64,000 nucleotides of DNA from Thamnaconus septentrionalis (lineage: Eukaryota > Chordata > Actinopteri > Tetraodontiformes > Monacanthidae), in contig CM020503.1 in assembly GCA_009823395.1 (NCBI GenBank), forward strand, positions 4,616,501-4,680,500, in the 5' to 3' direction. Both the position numbers and the translations under genes were made by a program. The notes under the pieces were generated by a model, which ran no database searches, had not been told where the DNA came from, and saw only the letters and a list, made by a program, of their open reading frames with translations. The first letter of the stretch is position 1; each line of letters starts with the position of its first letter. Below are positions 38,231-50,808 of this stretch, piece by piece.

Positions 38231-39197
38231 CAGTTCTTTTTCCTTGTTTAATACAAGGCTTTGTTGACTCGATTGATTCTCATTTCCTAGCCAATACGGA
38301 TTAAAGAACACTGAGTGTTTTCAGTTTAATGAAGCTGGAGGAAACCGTAAGTGGAATTCCTGCTCTGATTGACCTAACCTACAACACACACGTAAGGCCA
38401 ATATTTACGGCTTCCCCCGCAGGCCTGCGCATTCATGTATTTCAAAGTGTTCGGGGCTGCGAGGCTTTGTCAGTCAACCAGGAACAAATAAATCCCAGCT
38501 AAATGGCTTCTTTCCTTGTGTCATATTAAAACATTCCCTCCTCGGTTCGCCCTTGTTGTCAAGACTACTGTGTACACATAAAAAAGCGTTCAGTTGAGCC
38601 GTTTGTTTTATTATCTGGCTGTGGAGCTGTGCGTCCCTCTTCCCTCTGTTACACGTGCCAAGCTCAAATCTAATCCGCCATGTCTGACTGACTACATCTC
38701 CAACACTGCTGTCTTGTGCGCTACAAACACTGGATCTGTTTTTTCACCAACAAGTGGAGCTGATAAACCTCCACAAATAACATCAACATGTCAAAAACTA
38801 GAAAAGCTTGTGCATAATAAAATAAAATATATATATATATTTTAAGTTTTGAATAGAGTTCATTTAACAACTAGAGTTCGATGAAGTGTTTCTTTGTTGT
38901 TGAATTGATGGATTCATGTGTTTCTTAACCTGAAAAAAAACAACCTTGCTGCTAAAATGTAGGTCACAGTGGTGGAGGGGGAGGAGGAGGAGGAGGAGCA
39001 GTGATGCAGGTCCTTGCCTGTGCATCGATCTATAGGTAATCCTTGTCAGCTCCAGTGGGGGAGATCACACTCCTTCCTCTGGGTCGATGAGGAGGTGAGA
39101 GGCTGACAGCGGTGCGCCACTTCCTCCACCACTCTCCTCCCACCATCTACTACTGCAGGTCACAAACGAAGGGTGACACCAATGTTAAGGCTATGAT

Positions 39198-39217
39198 TGT
39201 GTGTGTGTGTGTGTGTT
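39198..39217. repeat. (GT)n microsatellite
   Basis: About 10 GT units, followed directly by a G-rich run (GGTGGGGGTGGGGGGTTG). Confidence 0.9.
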
Positions 39218-41743
39218 TGTTTTTGTGGTGGGGGTGGGGGGTTGTGGCTGTGTTCTATTACTAAAGGACTTTGTCAATACCTGCCCAGAGCAAACCATCT
39301 TTTTTATCTGAAGTGGCGAGAAGAAGAATCGACGGTCAGAATTTGGGGTGATCGGGTGAAATTTGGAACGGAACAGGTTACAAACCTCAGTCAGCGCCAC
39401 TGTGGGTCGTTACTTCGTCAACCTGTATATGATACAGTGTTAAACACTGCAAGTCACTACGTGGAACCAAGCAGCAAAGCTTGAAACTCAAGACACTCAA
39501 AGCTTCAGCAGCAAGAAAACAGTCCATGCTATATCTATTTTTGTTATATTGTTATGTGAATATTGTATGGGCATTGTTATACCAGTTATGGTTCCTCAGC
39601 CTTTTAAGGGTTAATCGGTTTTGAGGCTTCCTGTTGGTGGGGGTCGTGGGGGGTGGATTAATTCTATGAACTCCTGAATCATGGTTCCCTGTCTCTATCA
39701 ACCCGCTATCTGACTTGCCCCCTGCTAACGCATGCTAGCTAACTCCAAAGAGGAGACCAGACATTGTGTCACTATTCTGCTACTGCTGTACTAACTGCAT
39801 TTGTTTAAATGTAATCATTTAAGAGTCTTATTAGCTTGTTTTTTCTGGTTTTGATACCACCCCCAACAAGACTCAGGTGTGAACAAACAAATCAGATTGT
39901 TCCTCACAGTAGTCAGCCCCACACAAAATGAACAAATCACAGCAGTAGTGGTAGTAATTTTAGGCACTTACTATAAATTACTATAAATCTTTTTTTTTCC
40001 CTCTTTCAATTCAGTAGCTTCGCGGCGTGATTCAGTGGGAGAGTGAATCAGTGAATTGGCATGAATCAGTGGGTGAGTGAGTGGAGCTTTTGTGTGCAAA
40101 TGGGTTTTCTACACACTTGAGGTGATTCAGTGACTCAAACCTGACTGTCTTTTGGGGGTGAATCATATGAATTTGAGTCAGTAGTAAGAGTCATTGCAGC
40201 ACCCACGCTAAGCTCTCAGTCAGCGGCTGCCATTGTTGACACTTTGCAAGTAGCTTCTTCCTATTCTTCCTCTGGTGCTGCTCTTCCATTTCCTGTCTCT
40301 CCAACCAAAACAAAAAAACTCTCCAGGTTATTGAACGTTGCTGAGATCAAGAAGTGGTTGAAATCTAAAGTGATGCTTTAAATTGCAACAAGTCAAAAGC
40401 CGTATAAAAAAAAAAAACTTGTTACGGCTTCTGAGTTGGACCTGATGGAAACTGTCCTTCCTTGTTGTGTTTATCACAATAGCCATGAAGCCGTTATTGT
40501 TCACGCTCAAAATAAAACGAGAAGCCCGAGAGGATTTACGCAACGCGCACAGCCAGCGGTGACAACTTTGTGAATAATGTCAACAGATGTTGTGCGACTG
40601 ATGTGTCATTCGCCGAGGCCATTACAGCAGATTGTTTTTTTTCATTCTCTTGTCGGCGCCAGATGGTTTCCTGAAACTGCACAACACTCGTTTTCAAGTA
40701 TCAAATTGATTTAGATGCGGCTTTGTTCATTTTTCAAAAACATTTTTCCCTTAAAATAACTTTTTTTCATCCCAAGGAAAAACTGAATCAGCTGCTGCAA
40801 AAAAGCCGGAGTTTGTAAGGCAGAAAAAGAAAAGAAAAAAAGATTTAGAAAGAGCTGCCAGCTTGTAGCTTTTTTTTTGTAGCTGAAAAGATTTTGGTAA
40901 TTAAAATGCCCATTTCTTTTGGTTATTCCAAAGGAAGCCTCTTCCTGTCTGCCACAGGTGACACATGTTGGTGTTGTCGTCACCATGACAGCAGTATCAG
41001 TGAAGAAGTGCAACTTGGCCACCTGTTTCTGGAGAGAACCAGGCTGCAGCCTCAGTCCTTCATTAAAACTTTTTCCTCCTGCACGTCACGCCAACCACAA
41101 ACACGTCTTTTCGTGTAGCTCATTTCAGGACAGTTGTAACAGAAACCGTCTAATTATTTGCAGGGTCATTTCTAAACCTCCAAACTGATTCCATTTTATG
41201 TGAGCTCTGTTTTTTTTTGTGCGTGTGTTAAACGAGAATCTTATTATAATTTGAGGTATTGACGTAGCATGCGGAGGTGGAGAAGGCAGAACCACTTAGA
41301 GAGAATAATTTTTCACATGTGAGAAGATGAGTGGGTGATCAAAAGCAGCGGGTTTCAAGGTTTAATGCACGTACTTGGTGTTTTCCTTTGTCGTTTGTGG
41401 TCCTGCAGTCAAATCCTGTCAATGCTCCTTTTCAGTTCTCCTGACTTCTTGGTTTAGGGTTCTTTAGGTGGCAATCGCAAATAATACAGATAACTTTAAC
41501 ATACAGATATCAAGGCAAATCATTTGTTATGATTATGCAAATGTAAAAATTCAATCCGCTGACTTTTCAGAAACATGCCAGTTTCAAGTCATTCAAACTG
41601 TTCTTTTTTGTAGTCAGCTTCCTAAGCCAACTGCTCACTGTGAGTTTCTGTAAATTTTACCAATCATTTTGAACAAATAAATAGCTTTTCATGCTGGTGC
41701 AAAATGGTGGTAGAGTAGCGACGAGAGCAGCACAGAGGAAAAT

Positions 41744-42005
41744 GCAGGAGGCAGAGCTGCAGGTAGCACAGACTAAAATGTTGAGTTTCTCTTTGGGAGT
41801 GAGCAGGATGGAGAGAATATGATCAGGAAAGAGTCCAAGAGGGAGAGCAGCACATGTTGGTGATAAAACCAGAGACAAGCAGACTGGGAGATGGTTTGGA
41901 CATGTCCAGAGGAGATACACTGATTGTATCATTTGAAGGATGCTGAGGTTGGAATTGGCAGGCAGGAGGTCCAGAGGAAGAGCAGAGAGGAGACTCATGG
42001 AGACT
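41744..42005 (+). pseudogene. LINE reverse-transcriptase ORF, C-terminal remnant
   Basis: Translation gives ELQVAQTKMLSFSLGVSR, then GRWFGHVQRR and RMLRLELAGRRSRGRAERR with stop codons in between. The order (a TKMLR-like block, a GVSRMER block, RWFGHVQR, then an Arg/Gly-rich block) matches the C-terminal end of non-LTR retrotransposon ORF2 proteins common in fish. No RT catalytic motif, endonuclease or 3' tail is visible, so this is a short dead fragment. The exact LINE clade is not determined. Confidence 0.75.
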
Positions 42006-42387
42006 CACGGCTGCTGACAGCCTTAAAGGAGAAGAAAAGAAGAAAATCAAAAATATCAAATTTGATTGCAAATTTTCAGTGGAGGACTGGAAGATTGGGG
42101 AGGGTCCAAAGAAAGCAGCTAAAACCGCCTTCAAATCATTTTCTTCCAGAAAACCACTTAACAGCAATCTTCGACACAAATACTGGCCCAGTACATTAAA
42201 AATTGACAGGATGAGACGTCGTGAGTTGAATCGCAACACAACCGGATCAGCTTTTACAGAACAGAGGAGAGGAGAGCTTACGTCATGTCCGTGAGTGAGT
42301 GGAAGGGAGGCAGGAACCGGAGAGTCACTTGGCACCATGAGCTGCCAGATGGTCTGGCAGCGTGAACCTCAGAGACACAGCCGACCC

Positions 42388-42420
42388 TCCCACCACCACC
42401 ACCACCACCAGCACCACCAC
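42388..42420. repeat. (CCA)n microsatellite
   Basis: CCACCACCACC-type run with one CAG interruption. Confidence 0.9.
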
Positions 42421-44310
42421 TTCCCGTCTGTTTCTTTAAGATCACAACAATCACTACAGCAAACACGTACATCTGCTCTGAAAAGGCATCATACATTGAA
42501 TCGACCGTCACTGTGGACGTGAGGGACTAAGCGATAAGTAAACGACCAGAGATCCAGCAACAGGAAGTTGCAGCGTCTGAGCTCCTGGCATTCAAATAAC
42601 TGCACTATATATACTTGCACCAGAGAACCATGGCACTAATATGAAAAACTCACTTTTCCAGATCTTTAACATGTCCTTTAGCGTTACTGGCATGTCCATT
42701 AACACATTAAGTACGAAAAATGGAAAAATGGCGCAAACACTGGTTTTGTTGCTTTTGTGAGGTGTGAATAGCAAAAAAAACAAACAAACAAACCCTGTTC
42801 ATTGTTGGAAGTAGACAACCAAAAATGAATTTATTAAATCTGGAAATGGCCATAATGTGGCCCCTTTATAAAAAAATTAGCCGGCAGCCTGATGGGATCA
42901 TTTCATTATTATTTAACCCCTTGCTGTCACCAGTCGCCGTCATTCCGTCTCCATCCCCGACAGCCAAACACGGCCATTAAATCAGCCAATGACTGTTTCC
43001 TGTGAGTAATAGCGACAAACCGTCCGATTATAGCCGCAGACGCACACCCAATCGCTGCCTCTGGATTCAGCAGCCTAATTGTTTCAAGTGACGTGACTAA
43101 AGTATTTGTGAACAGGAACAAAAGCTCGCATGCAGGAGATTGAGACTGAACAGAAGGGCAAAGACAAAAAAGGCGACACGTCTCGTGCGTAGCGTGGAAG
43201 ACTCTCGCTAGTGCTGCCCCTTCCAATCAGCGCGTCCATCAAGGCCACTGACTGCATTTAAAGACGCACGGAGACGCCGTGACGTCAACCATTGCATTCG
43301 CAAATACCCGCTCGGAGGCCTTGACGGTGGTTTCATGTTTCTAGTTTGTTTTAAAAAGATTGCATATTTGGATGTGTGTTTGGTTGTAGAAATGGAAATC
43401 ATTGACGTCTGAGTGCAGCATTTGCCTCAACCACTGCCCCGCCATTGGTAAGCTACTTAACTTTAGCCTCTCCCACAACTTTATGGCCGTTTAAAAATTA
43501 AAAAAAAACATTTTTTTATTACCAATTTAGGCCAACATTTTTTAAAACCAGTTTATAAAGCTATGAATTTAGTGTTTCTTTCTTTATTGACAGACAGTTT
43601 TTGTTTGAGCGTTTGTTTTGGTTTTGTTTTTTGAGTCTATATGCAGCCATTTTTGGCGGTCTCTGTTGGTCAAAAGATAGAATGCAGGTTTTAGGCACAT
43701 TGGCCTTCTTTTTGACAGCGGATGCACCACCAATCTCTATATACAGTCAATGATCAAGACATGTTTAGTTGCTGAGATGCATCTGCATCAATCACTGCTC
43801 TACAGTATCCAGCATCCCTCTTCTTGATTTATGCTGTAACTCCACCACACACTTTGCTCTTGCCAGTATTCTTTGCATGAAGAGCAAAGAGGCATGCGCC
43901 CCTAGGTGACAAAAAGAGGGTTACACTTTCCAGTTTTTGCATGAGTGCACATACTTGTTGCACATCTCATATTCCACCCTTGTCGCTTATGGCACTTTTT
44001 TCTTTTTAATCCCCGACTCCAGTGGAGCAGCCTGGCATGTTTGATTCAGCAAACAGATCCCGTCAGTAAACAGCATATTTGCCCTGCTGGAAAAAAAAAA
44101 AGAAAAACTGTGTTTTTCTGCTTTGGACCGTGCACGTTTGGACGGGGACAAGAACAACGGCTGTGATGATCTGAGGGGGAGCAGACACATGGCTATGGGT
44201 GCTGTTGCTTTCCAGCATCCAAACTGACGTATTAGTCCGTTATCTTTCCGACGCTCACTCGTGTCATTTCAGCATCAATCCGTTCCATCCAGATTTTGTT
44301 CTAGATAAGG

Positions 44311-44395
44311 CAGTGGCGGGCCGTGCAATCACACTTAGGCCATCAGTGATGTCATATTTAGTCCACCCTTAATATGACACCATGGCTCTAGAATC
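44311..44395 (+). mobile_element. Possible end of a hAT-like element
   Basis: CAGTGGCGGGCCGTGCAATC followed by CACTTAGGCCATCAGTGATG resembles the terminal sequence of fish hAT elements, whose ends start CAGNG. No matching opposite terminus or 8-bp duplication was found, so this is at best a truncated copy. Confidence 0.35.
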
Positions 44396-45255
44396 CATAC
44401 AGAATCACACTGATCACATTAATCACCTTCTCACAGGTGACCAAGAGTCAAGTTTTCAAAGTAAAAAATTAAAAAACATACCTCAGACTTTAAATTGGTG
44501 ATATTTAAATTGAAAAATGTCACCAAGGTCCTTCCTTTTCCAATTAGAATTATATCTAAAGATAAAGATAATCTCATCTTTGCAGCAGAACTGCCCAACA
44601 GGGAAAGAGCCACAGGAAGCTGTGTTTGCGTGTCACGACTGGCTGACTTGTTGTCGTTCTCACTGGCCTCAGCCCAGCGCTGCTGCGTCCCCAACCAAGA
44701 GAGAACGCTGCCAGAGCAACACCATGAGCAAAACAAACCACTCGAACACACGGGAACAGGCAGAAACTGGACACCGTGTTCATTCAAACCTCGGCGAAGC
44801 TGGCGCTGCGGATAAAATGCAAAGTGGGATGATATATGATGGAGAAAGGGGAGCCAGACAAAATTCAACGTATTAGACTTTTGAGATGACGACATTTTGC
44901 TATGAACAGCACTGGCAGCAGCATGACATTGGTGTCACAGCGCCCTCTGTGTGTGTTGTTCTGCTGCTCCCTGTCACTTGACCATGTCCCAAACCCTGTC
45001 TGTAAAACAGCAAAGCAGCAGCAACAGCCTCTCCATATGCTGTGCAAAAAAAAATAATAATAATACTAAAGGATAGAAAAACTAAACTAAAGGTTCTGGG
45101 CAAACGTGAAAGACTATCAACAACTATGAAATAAAAGAAATCAACAGCATTTACAAACAGAATGACAACTGAAAATTGTTGTCATAAAAGGTCTTTGAAT
45201 AGAAACTACAAGCTATGTTAAATAAAAAAGAAATACTTTGTACACAGGGGCGCGT

Positions 45256-45274
45256 ACACACACACACACACACA
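45256..45274. repeat. (AC)n microsatellite
   Basis: About nine AC units after GGGGCGCGT. Confidence 0.9.
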
Positions 45275-46319
45275 AGTGCAAAAGTAAACAGCAAGAGAAG
45301 AAGAAGTTGATGAAGTTTGCAAAATGGTTGGGAAGGTAATGGTTAATGAGTGGTTGGCGCCGAATAGAGTGATGAGTTGTGATAATGATAATAATAATTT
45401 GGCCTGCTAGATTATAATTCACTGGAAAACAAAACAGAAAGAAATTAATCTACGGATTTTGTTGTTTGTCCTTGTCAACAGAGCGCTGACAGAAGCATTA
45501 AATCCTTTGCTCCTCAGCACTCTTCTCTGGAGGCTGCTGAAGACAGACAGGGAGCCGGTTTGTTTTGGAGCACACTCATCACAAAGTACGACATCTGGTG
45601 GTTGAAGTGATATTGAAAAAGTGATACTGAAGTGATATTGAAAAGCATTGAAAGCACAATCAGAGGAATCATTTCTTTAAACCTTTACTCTGCTAGACAG
45701 CATCAAATCCTTTGGAAGCCACTGGAGAATGTGCTTCGTTGTTTTTCGGAACATCCTTTCTCGGGAGAAAAAAAACACAGCTATTGTGAATAATAACGCG
45801 AATCCTGCGCGGCCTCGTTCTGTTCACGCGTGCATATTAAATATCTACCCAGCATTCTTCTCCCACGGACGCCGACGACACGTTTCACACGGGTCGACAC
45901 AACAAAGCGCGGAGCTGCTCTGATCTTTCTTCAAAGAAAGAGAGAAAACACATGTTTCCAGAAGAAAGATGCGACCCAAACACGGTTGCCGCCCGCAACC
46001 GTTAACGCTCTGCCTCTGGACACGGAAGTCCACCTCCCCATGAACCAGTCGGCAGCCTCACTGACCCTTGTGGAATTAGCATTTGTGTGTTTGTGACGTG
46101 TTTTTTTTTTTTTTTCCTTTATCTTGGTTACTATCAGTCGCACAAAGCGCCTCATTGTTAACCGAGTGAGAAAAGGGTGACGGCAGCGCGGCAGGCAGCA
46201 GCGTGTAAGATCTTTCTATAGCTCTCTCATCCTCCGCATCCTCATGCTGAGCACCACCACCCCTGACCATGCGTGTCAGAACTCTCACACTATCTGCTTT
46301 TGGAGACTACACTCGTGTA

Positions 46320-46352
46320 ACACACACACAAACACACACACACACACACACA
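46320..46352. repeat. Imperfect (AC)n microsatellite
   Basis: AC units with one AAAC interruption. Confidence 0.93.
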
Positions 46353-47035
46353 GAAAAAGTAAATACACCAGAGCCGGCGGTCAGGCTGGAGCAACGTAAA
46401 GGTGGAAGGAAAAGCATCACTTTCTCCGCTGCCGAGCTCGAGGCAGCTCCGGGTTAAGAGGCTCTTTTCTCGCAGCTTCTGTAGTTGATATAAGTTGACT
46501 CAAGAGCACCAGAGGACCTGCCGATCAACAGAACGTCACCTGGTTGGTAAACAGATGAGGGAAGACGTGCGGTCACTGGAAGTCCACAATCATCTTTCCT
46601 TTCTTTATGTCTAATGAATGTCATTTATTGCAATCGCAAGCCAAAGACCGGGAGCTCCTTCACTTTCACCTCCTCGTTCTCAGAACAGCTCATTCCAGCT
46701 GGTTCAATCAACTTCAGCATGGCTGCACTTTGACTACAGAGAGCCAACATTAATGAAGCTGTGAGATTATAGCTCACCATGGCAACTCACAACAAAAAGA
46801 TCTGTGTTCTTTCCACCCTGCTAATTCCAGAGACTTTCCGAGAGAGAGAGTACGGTGTGACAGAAAGACGAGAATAAGCTTGAGGTAAGTCTGATCATTT
46901 AAAGATTGTGATATAGATATACAATCTTATTGAATGTATAATATTACAGACTGGGATTGGTGGATTGGTGGTGAACTATCGCAGGAGAACATGATTAAAA
47001 ATATAATATCCAAGCTCAGAGGCTGATCCTGGAGA

Positions 47036-47174
47036 CTGGTTACCTCACCTATTACCTATCCACTTCGTGCCTGGTTACCTCACCTATTACCTATCCACTT
47101 CGTGCCTGGTTACCTCACCTATTACCTATCCACTTCGTGCCTGGTTACCTCACTATTACCTATCCACTTCGTGC
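47036..47174 (+). repeat. Minisatellite, 35-bp unit, four copies
   Basis: Units at 47036-47070, 47071-47105 and 47106-47140 are identical; the fourth (47141-47174) lacks one C. The unit starts CTGGTTACCTCACC and ends CACTTCGTGC. The array is flanked by TCCTGGAGACTGG on the left (47027-47039) and again at 47228-47240. Near identity implies recent expansion or ongoing homogenisation. Confidence 0.97.
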
Positions 47175-47625
47175 TGGGTGGCACATAAGGCATTCACAGA
47201 GCTTCAGCACCATGCCGCTAATCTCGCCTCCTGGAGACTGGAACTATAAGTTAATGTCATTCTGCTGTGTCCACAGTGAACTGTGAACTGATGTCAAATA
47301 ATGATTTTCCAAAGTAAAATTATTGTGCCTCCGAAAGAGCCAAACCAGCTGGATGTGGGAATAAAATGTGTGTGGGACAAAAACCAGAAACCAACTTCAA
47401 GTTCAAAGTTCAAGCTTGTTTTCTTGAACAAGTCGATCCAGAGACAGACGTCATGGAATCCAGCAACACAATGAAGTTTCAACATGAAAAACCCTTGAAT
47501 GTGGGAAAAGACGACACAGAAGTATTTTTTAAAAAGCCACCTGCAGCACAACTTGGGCAACCAGCCACACAAACAATAAATCCGAAGAAAGTGTCTGCAA
47601 ACATCCACAACACACCAGCAGAAAT

Positions 47626-48356
47626 TAGGGCTGAACGATTATGGAAAATAATCTAATTGCGTTTTTTTTTTTCCTCAATATTGCGATTGTGATTTAATTT
47701 GCGATTATTTTTTATCTGTCTCTCTTTTTGCAAGACATCTTTATAGGGCTTATGTGACGGTGGCGGTCCTGTCACTATGCCTCCAATTGATCATGTGCCC
47801 TGGCTACGTGACCAAAGGGTTATCCCTTTGGCCGAATGGTTAAGCGCACATGGCTATAACCCGGGAGTCTGGGGTTCGAAGCCCGCCAGGGCCCTCTGCG
47901 CCTTGCCACACTTACAATGATTTTGTTTAGGTCCACACAAAGCACAAACAGCGACAGCTTCATTCAACCGATGTTAGAAGCGTTAAAATCGCTACAAGGT
48001 GCGAACGTACGAGGCAGCGGTTCGCTGCCAGCGAAGACAACTCTGACTGCTGTTGTCTTTGGTGCTTCGGTAGTCGTTCTGCATTTTTTTTTTTTTTTAA
48101 TCTCTCCCGACACTGTTTTGCTAAACTACGGCCACCAGTTGGTGGCAACCAGGAAGACCTTTTCCTTGCGTGTCCCTTCATCCGTCCAGCTCGTCGCAGC
48201 ATCAGCTCCTCTCACTACCTGCTTTGCTTTGCTTTGTGCCGCTCGCAAGTCACGTGACCGGAACTCGCGTCAATCAAATCTCAGTCTTTGCGGTTAGAAA
48301 ATCTTGTTTTGTCCTATCGCGATATTATCGCAAATGCGATTTATCGTTCAGCCCTA
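47626..48356. mobile_element. hAT-like non-autonomous element, 731 bp
   Basis: TAGGGCTGAACGAT (47626-47639) is inverted exactly at 48343-48356. It is flanked by 8-bp near-identical GCAGAAAT (47618-47625) and GTAGAAAT (48357-48364), the duplication length of hAT elements. Subterminal GCGATT-type motifs occur at both ends. There is no recognisable transposase inside. A tRNA-like sequence sits in the middle. Confidence 0.82.
47819..47895 (+). ncRNA. tRNA-like sequence inside the hAT element (pseudo-tRNA or SINE head)
   Basis: TGGCCGAATGGTTAAGCG (A-box-like) and GGTTCGAAGCC (exact B box, 47873-47883) have near tRNA spacing. The T-arm pairs three of five bases and the acceptor stem about four, and no sensible anticodon loop forms, so it is not a functional tRNA gene by eye. 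It may be a tRNA-derived SINE head captured by, or inserted into, the DNA element. Confidence 0.5.
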
Positions 48357-48364
48357 GTAGAAAT

Positions 48365-48869
48365 ACAAGTACAAGCAGCAGTGGCCACAGCAGCAGCAGC
48401 CGAGACCAAGAAGCAGAGCAGGAAGATAAGGTTGTCCTACCTTTAGCTGAACTTTCAAAAGTGCTCCACACTGCATTAGCTTGCGGTGAAACCATCGGCC
48501 AGCCACTGAGGCAGCTCCAGGTCCAGAACGTCAGGAGCAGAGTGAAACATGCTTGATCTCCTCTCAAGTCTCTCCAACGGTGCCACACCAGACAGGTGTC
48601 CAGACATCCAATCAGTATCACTCTGCACACCTGTGCACACCGCTCTGTAGTTGCTGCTGAGAAAAAATGTCTTTTGTTTTTTGTTTTTTTTAACACCGTT
48701 AAAACCGTTCTGTTAGATTGAAGTCTATATTATTGAGATGAACTAAAGATAATTGAAAACTCCACCATGTCCATAGTGGAGTTTACGGTTGCATAAGCTT
48801 CCACATTGGACAAAGAGAAGTGAGAAGTGGCCGGAAACATTTAGAATTTGCATGTGAAGGCTACATTCA
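48365..48869. other. Non-coding between the hAT element and a SINE
   Basis: Contains a CAGCAG-type run near 48377-48400 and open frames without recognised domains. Confidence 0.45.
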
Positions 48870-49232
48870 CGGGCGACACAGTGGTGCAGTAGTTAGTGCT
48901 GCCGCCTCACAGCATGAAGGTTGTGGTTCGGTCCCGGGCCTGGGACCTTTCTGTGTGGAGTTTACATGTTCAGCCTGAGTCTCTGTGAGTTCTCTTCTGG
49001 TTCTCCGGCTTCCTCCCACGGTCCAGAAACATGCATGTGAGGTGAATTGCGAACTCTAAATTGACTGTATGTATGTGTGTCTGTCTGTCTTTCTATGTGG
49101 CCTTGCGATGACCTGGCTACTTGTCCAGGGTGTCACCCTGCCTTCCCCCTGTGACAGCTGGGATAGGCTCCAGCTGACCCCCGCAACCCTGAGTGCAGGA
49201 GGAAGAAGGTAGAAAAGATGGATGGATGGATT
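48870..49232 (+). mobile_element. tRNA-derived SINE (type 1)
   Basis: Head GGGCGACACAGTGGTGCAGT, a B-box region with one base lost (GTGGTTCGGTCCCGG), family body, and (GATG)n tail (49217-49230). Flanks GGCTACATT (48859-48867) and GGCTCCATT (49233-49241) are a possible target-site duplication with one mismatch. Confidence 0.88.
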
Positions 49233-49241
49233 GGCTCCATT

Positions 49242-50668
49242 AACAATAATAGACAATGTTTTTCCCATTAATACTTCCTGCTGATCTGTTTTCGCGCTTC
49301 GCGGGTGAATGTCTGCTGAAGTCTCTGGACTTCTTGCCTGATTGGTCTCGACTTTGTGTCTTTTGCTCCAGTGTGCACTGCCAACTTTTGCCCAGCCAAA
49401 GGCTCCATTTTTGTCTTAGGCTCCTGCCTCTCAGAACTGGATGATTCAGAGCCAACCTGTCAAAATGAATCCCATAATAGCTCTAAAATGGCTTCTCCTG
49501 AGGTGGTTTCGAGGCTAATTTTGCACGGCGGCACCTCAAAAACGATTTTGACCTGTCAAAGCAGGTAAAGCAGCTAATCGCAAAAATTCCGCCGTGAAAG
49601 CATTTCATTTGCTGTGTTTCATCTTCATCAGCTCCCCAACCAGGCCGTGTGATTGGAGCCTAATGGTTGCTATTAATATAATTATCCACGCCTGTGTTTT
49701 TCCCTGTCGTGACAAGCTGCAAGCGTCTGCTGGTACCAGAATTAGCATAGAGCCACGGGCTTAATGGAAAGCAAAGCAGGTGTGAAGTTTTTGTTTCAGC
49801 GCTTCAATCATGAACCAATCGCAGTCGTCACCGTGTATGTGGGTTATTTTTTTTATTTATTTTTTTTCGTCAAGTGGCTGCTTCGCTCCGCCGTAATGGA
49901 TTCAGGTGTTAAGGTGACACCGACACGCCGACCCAATTACGGCTCGCGGTGTCAAACGTGACAAGCAACACATCACATAAAATGCACACAACCAGTCGGT
50001 TGATGCTACCTGTGGTTTTGAAAATCCCCAGGTGCAAAAAAAAAACAAGAAAAGGCAAGTGTGCACCCGGGAGATTTGTGTTTGTGTGTAATGACATCCG
50101 TCCCCTTTTGCCATTTGCACACGGGGCTTCGGGAAGTCACGTGACTCCACCATTTGGAGGGTCGGGCTCCAGACCCCCAGCCAGCCCCCTGAAGAGCAGC
50201 TGTGTGTCTGTGAGACATCAGCCGCAGTCGGAGGACATGATTACAGCAGCCTCGTCGTGTTGTTGCGGAATTTCACCACCGTGTGTGTGTTGTGTGTGTC
50301 CGTGTGTGTGAGTGAGAGACAGAGACAGAGCTCCCCGTGGGACGTCAATGGCAGGAGAGAAACAGTGTAATATAAGGGGGATCAGAGAGAGAAAAGCCCA
50401 GGGGCTAAATGTGCATGTGGGGGGGTCAGAGTAGAGGAAGAGTGACACCCACAGAGGGGAGAGGAATGATTCAATTATTGTGTCGAGGAGGCTGAATAAG
50501 ACGTCACTGCCACGGTTTTAATCCTCACAAAGCGCTTTAGAAGAAAAGTCTCGACCCAGACAGTCAAAAAAATTAAATTCAAACTTCTTCTTCTCTACCT
50601 TTGGTTGCTCCACAGTTCACAGATTTTTCCTGGGCAAGAGAAATCAAACACCCACTTTTGGAAATCGG
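49242..50668. other. Non-coding, no gene recognised
   Basis: Nothing recognised beyond short GT-rich and GA-rich patches (50280-50330). Confidence 0.5.
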
Positions 50669-50690
50669 CCCTTTGTGATGTCACATAGGG
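50669..50690 (-). repeat. Dispersed palindrome (TGATGTCA orientation), copy 4
   Basis: CCCTTTGTGATGTCACATAG plus GG; one mismatch from a perfect arm match outside the two central bases. It lies 140 bases before copy 5, about 700-800 bases upstream of the TMEM100-like promoter. Confidence 0.75.
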
Positions 50691-50808
50691 CACCGACAGC
50701 CAACAAATGCTTCTACCAGGGTTGGAGACAGAAACACCAGACAGGCGTTGCTGACGTCTCTTTCAAACGTTCTCACACAGAATTCATGTCACAGTTCAGG
50801 TAAATCAG

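Larger units (their letters stand above)
37821..41740. other. Non-coding, no gene recognised
   Basis: Includes two GT arrays (38195-38227, 39198-39217), a GGA run (38968-38999), a G-rich run (39227-39243) and T/A runs. No recognisable coding sequence. Confidence 0.5.
42006..47035. other. Non-coding, no gene recognised
   Basis: Holds a CCA-repeat (42388-42420), CRE octamer TGACGTCA at 43280-43287, a possible hAT end at 44311, and AC arrays at 45256-45274 and 46320-46352. No recognised coding sequence. Confidence 0.5.

Noticed and set aside
47067..47249. Short frame with repeated Tyr-Leu-Ser-Thr words
   Set aside because: Translation of the 35-bp minisatellite; a unit not divisible by three shifts frame at every copy.
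47819..47895. Functional tRNA gene
   Set aside because: Too few paired bases in the acceptor and T stems and no valid anticodon loop; kept only as a tRNA-like sequence.
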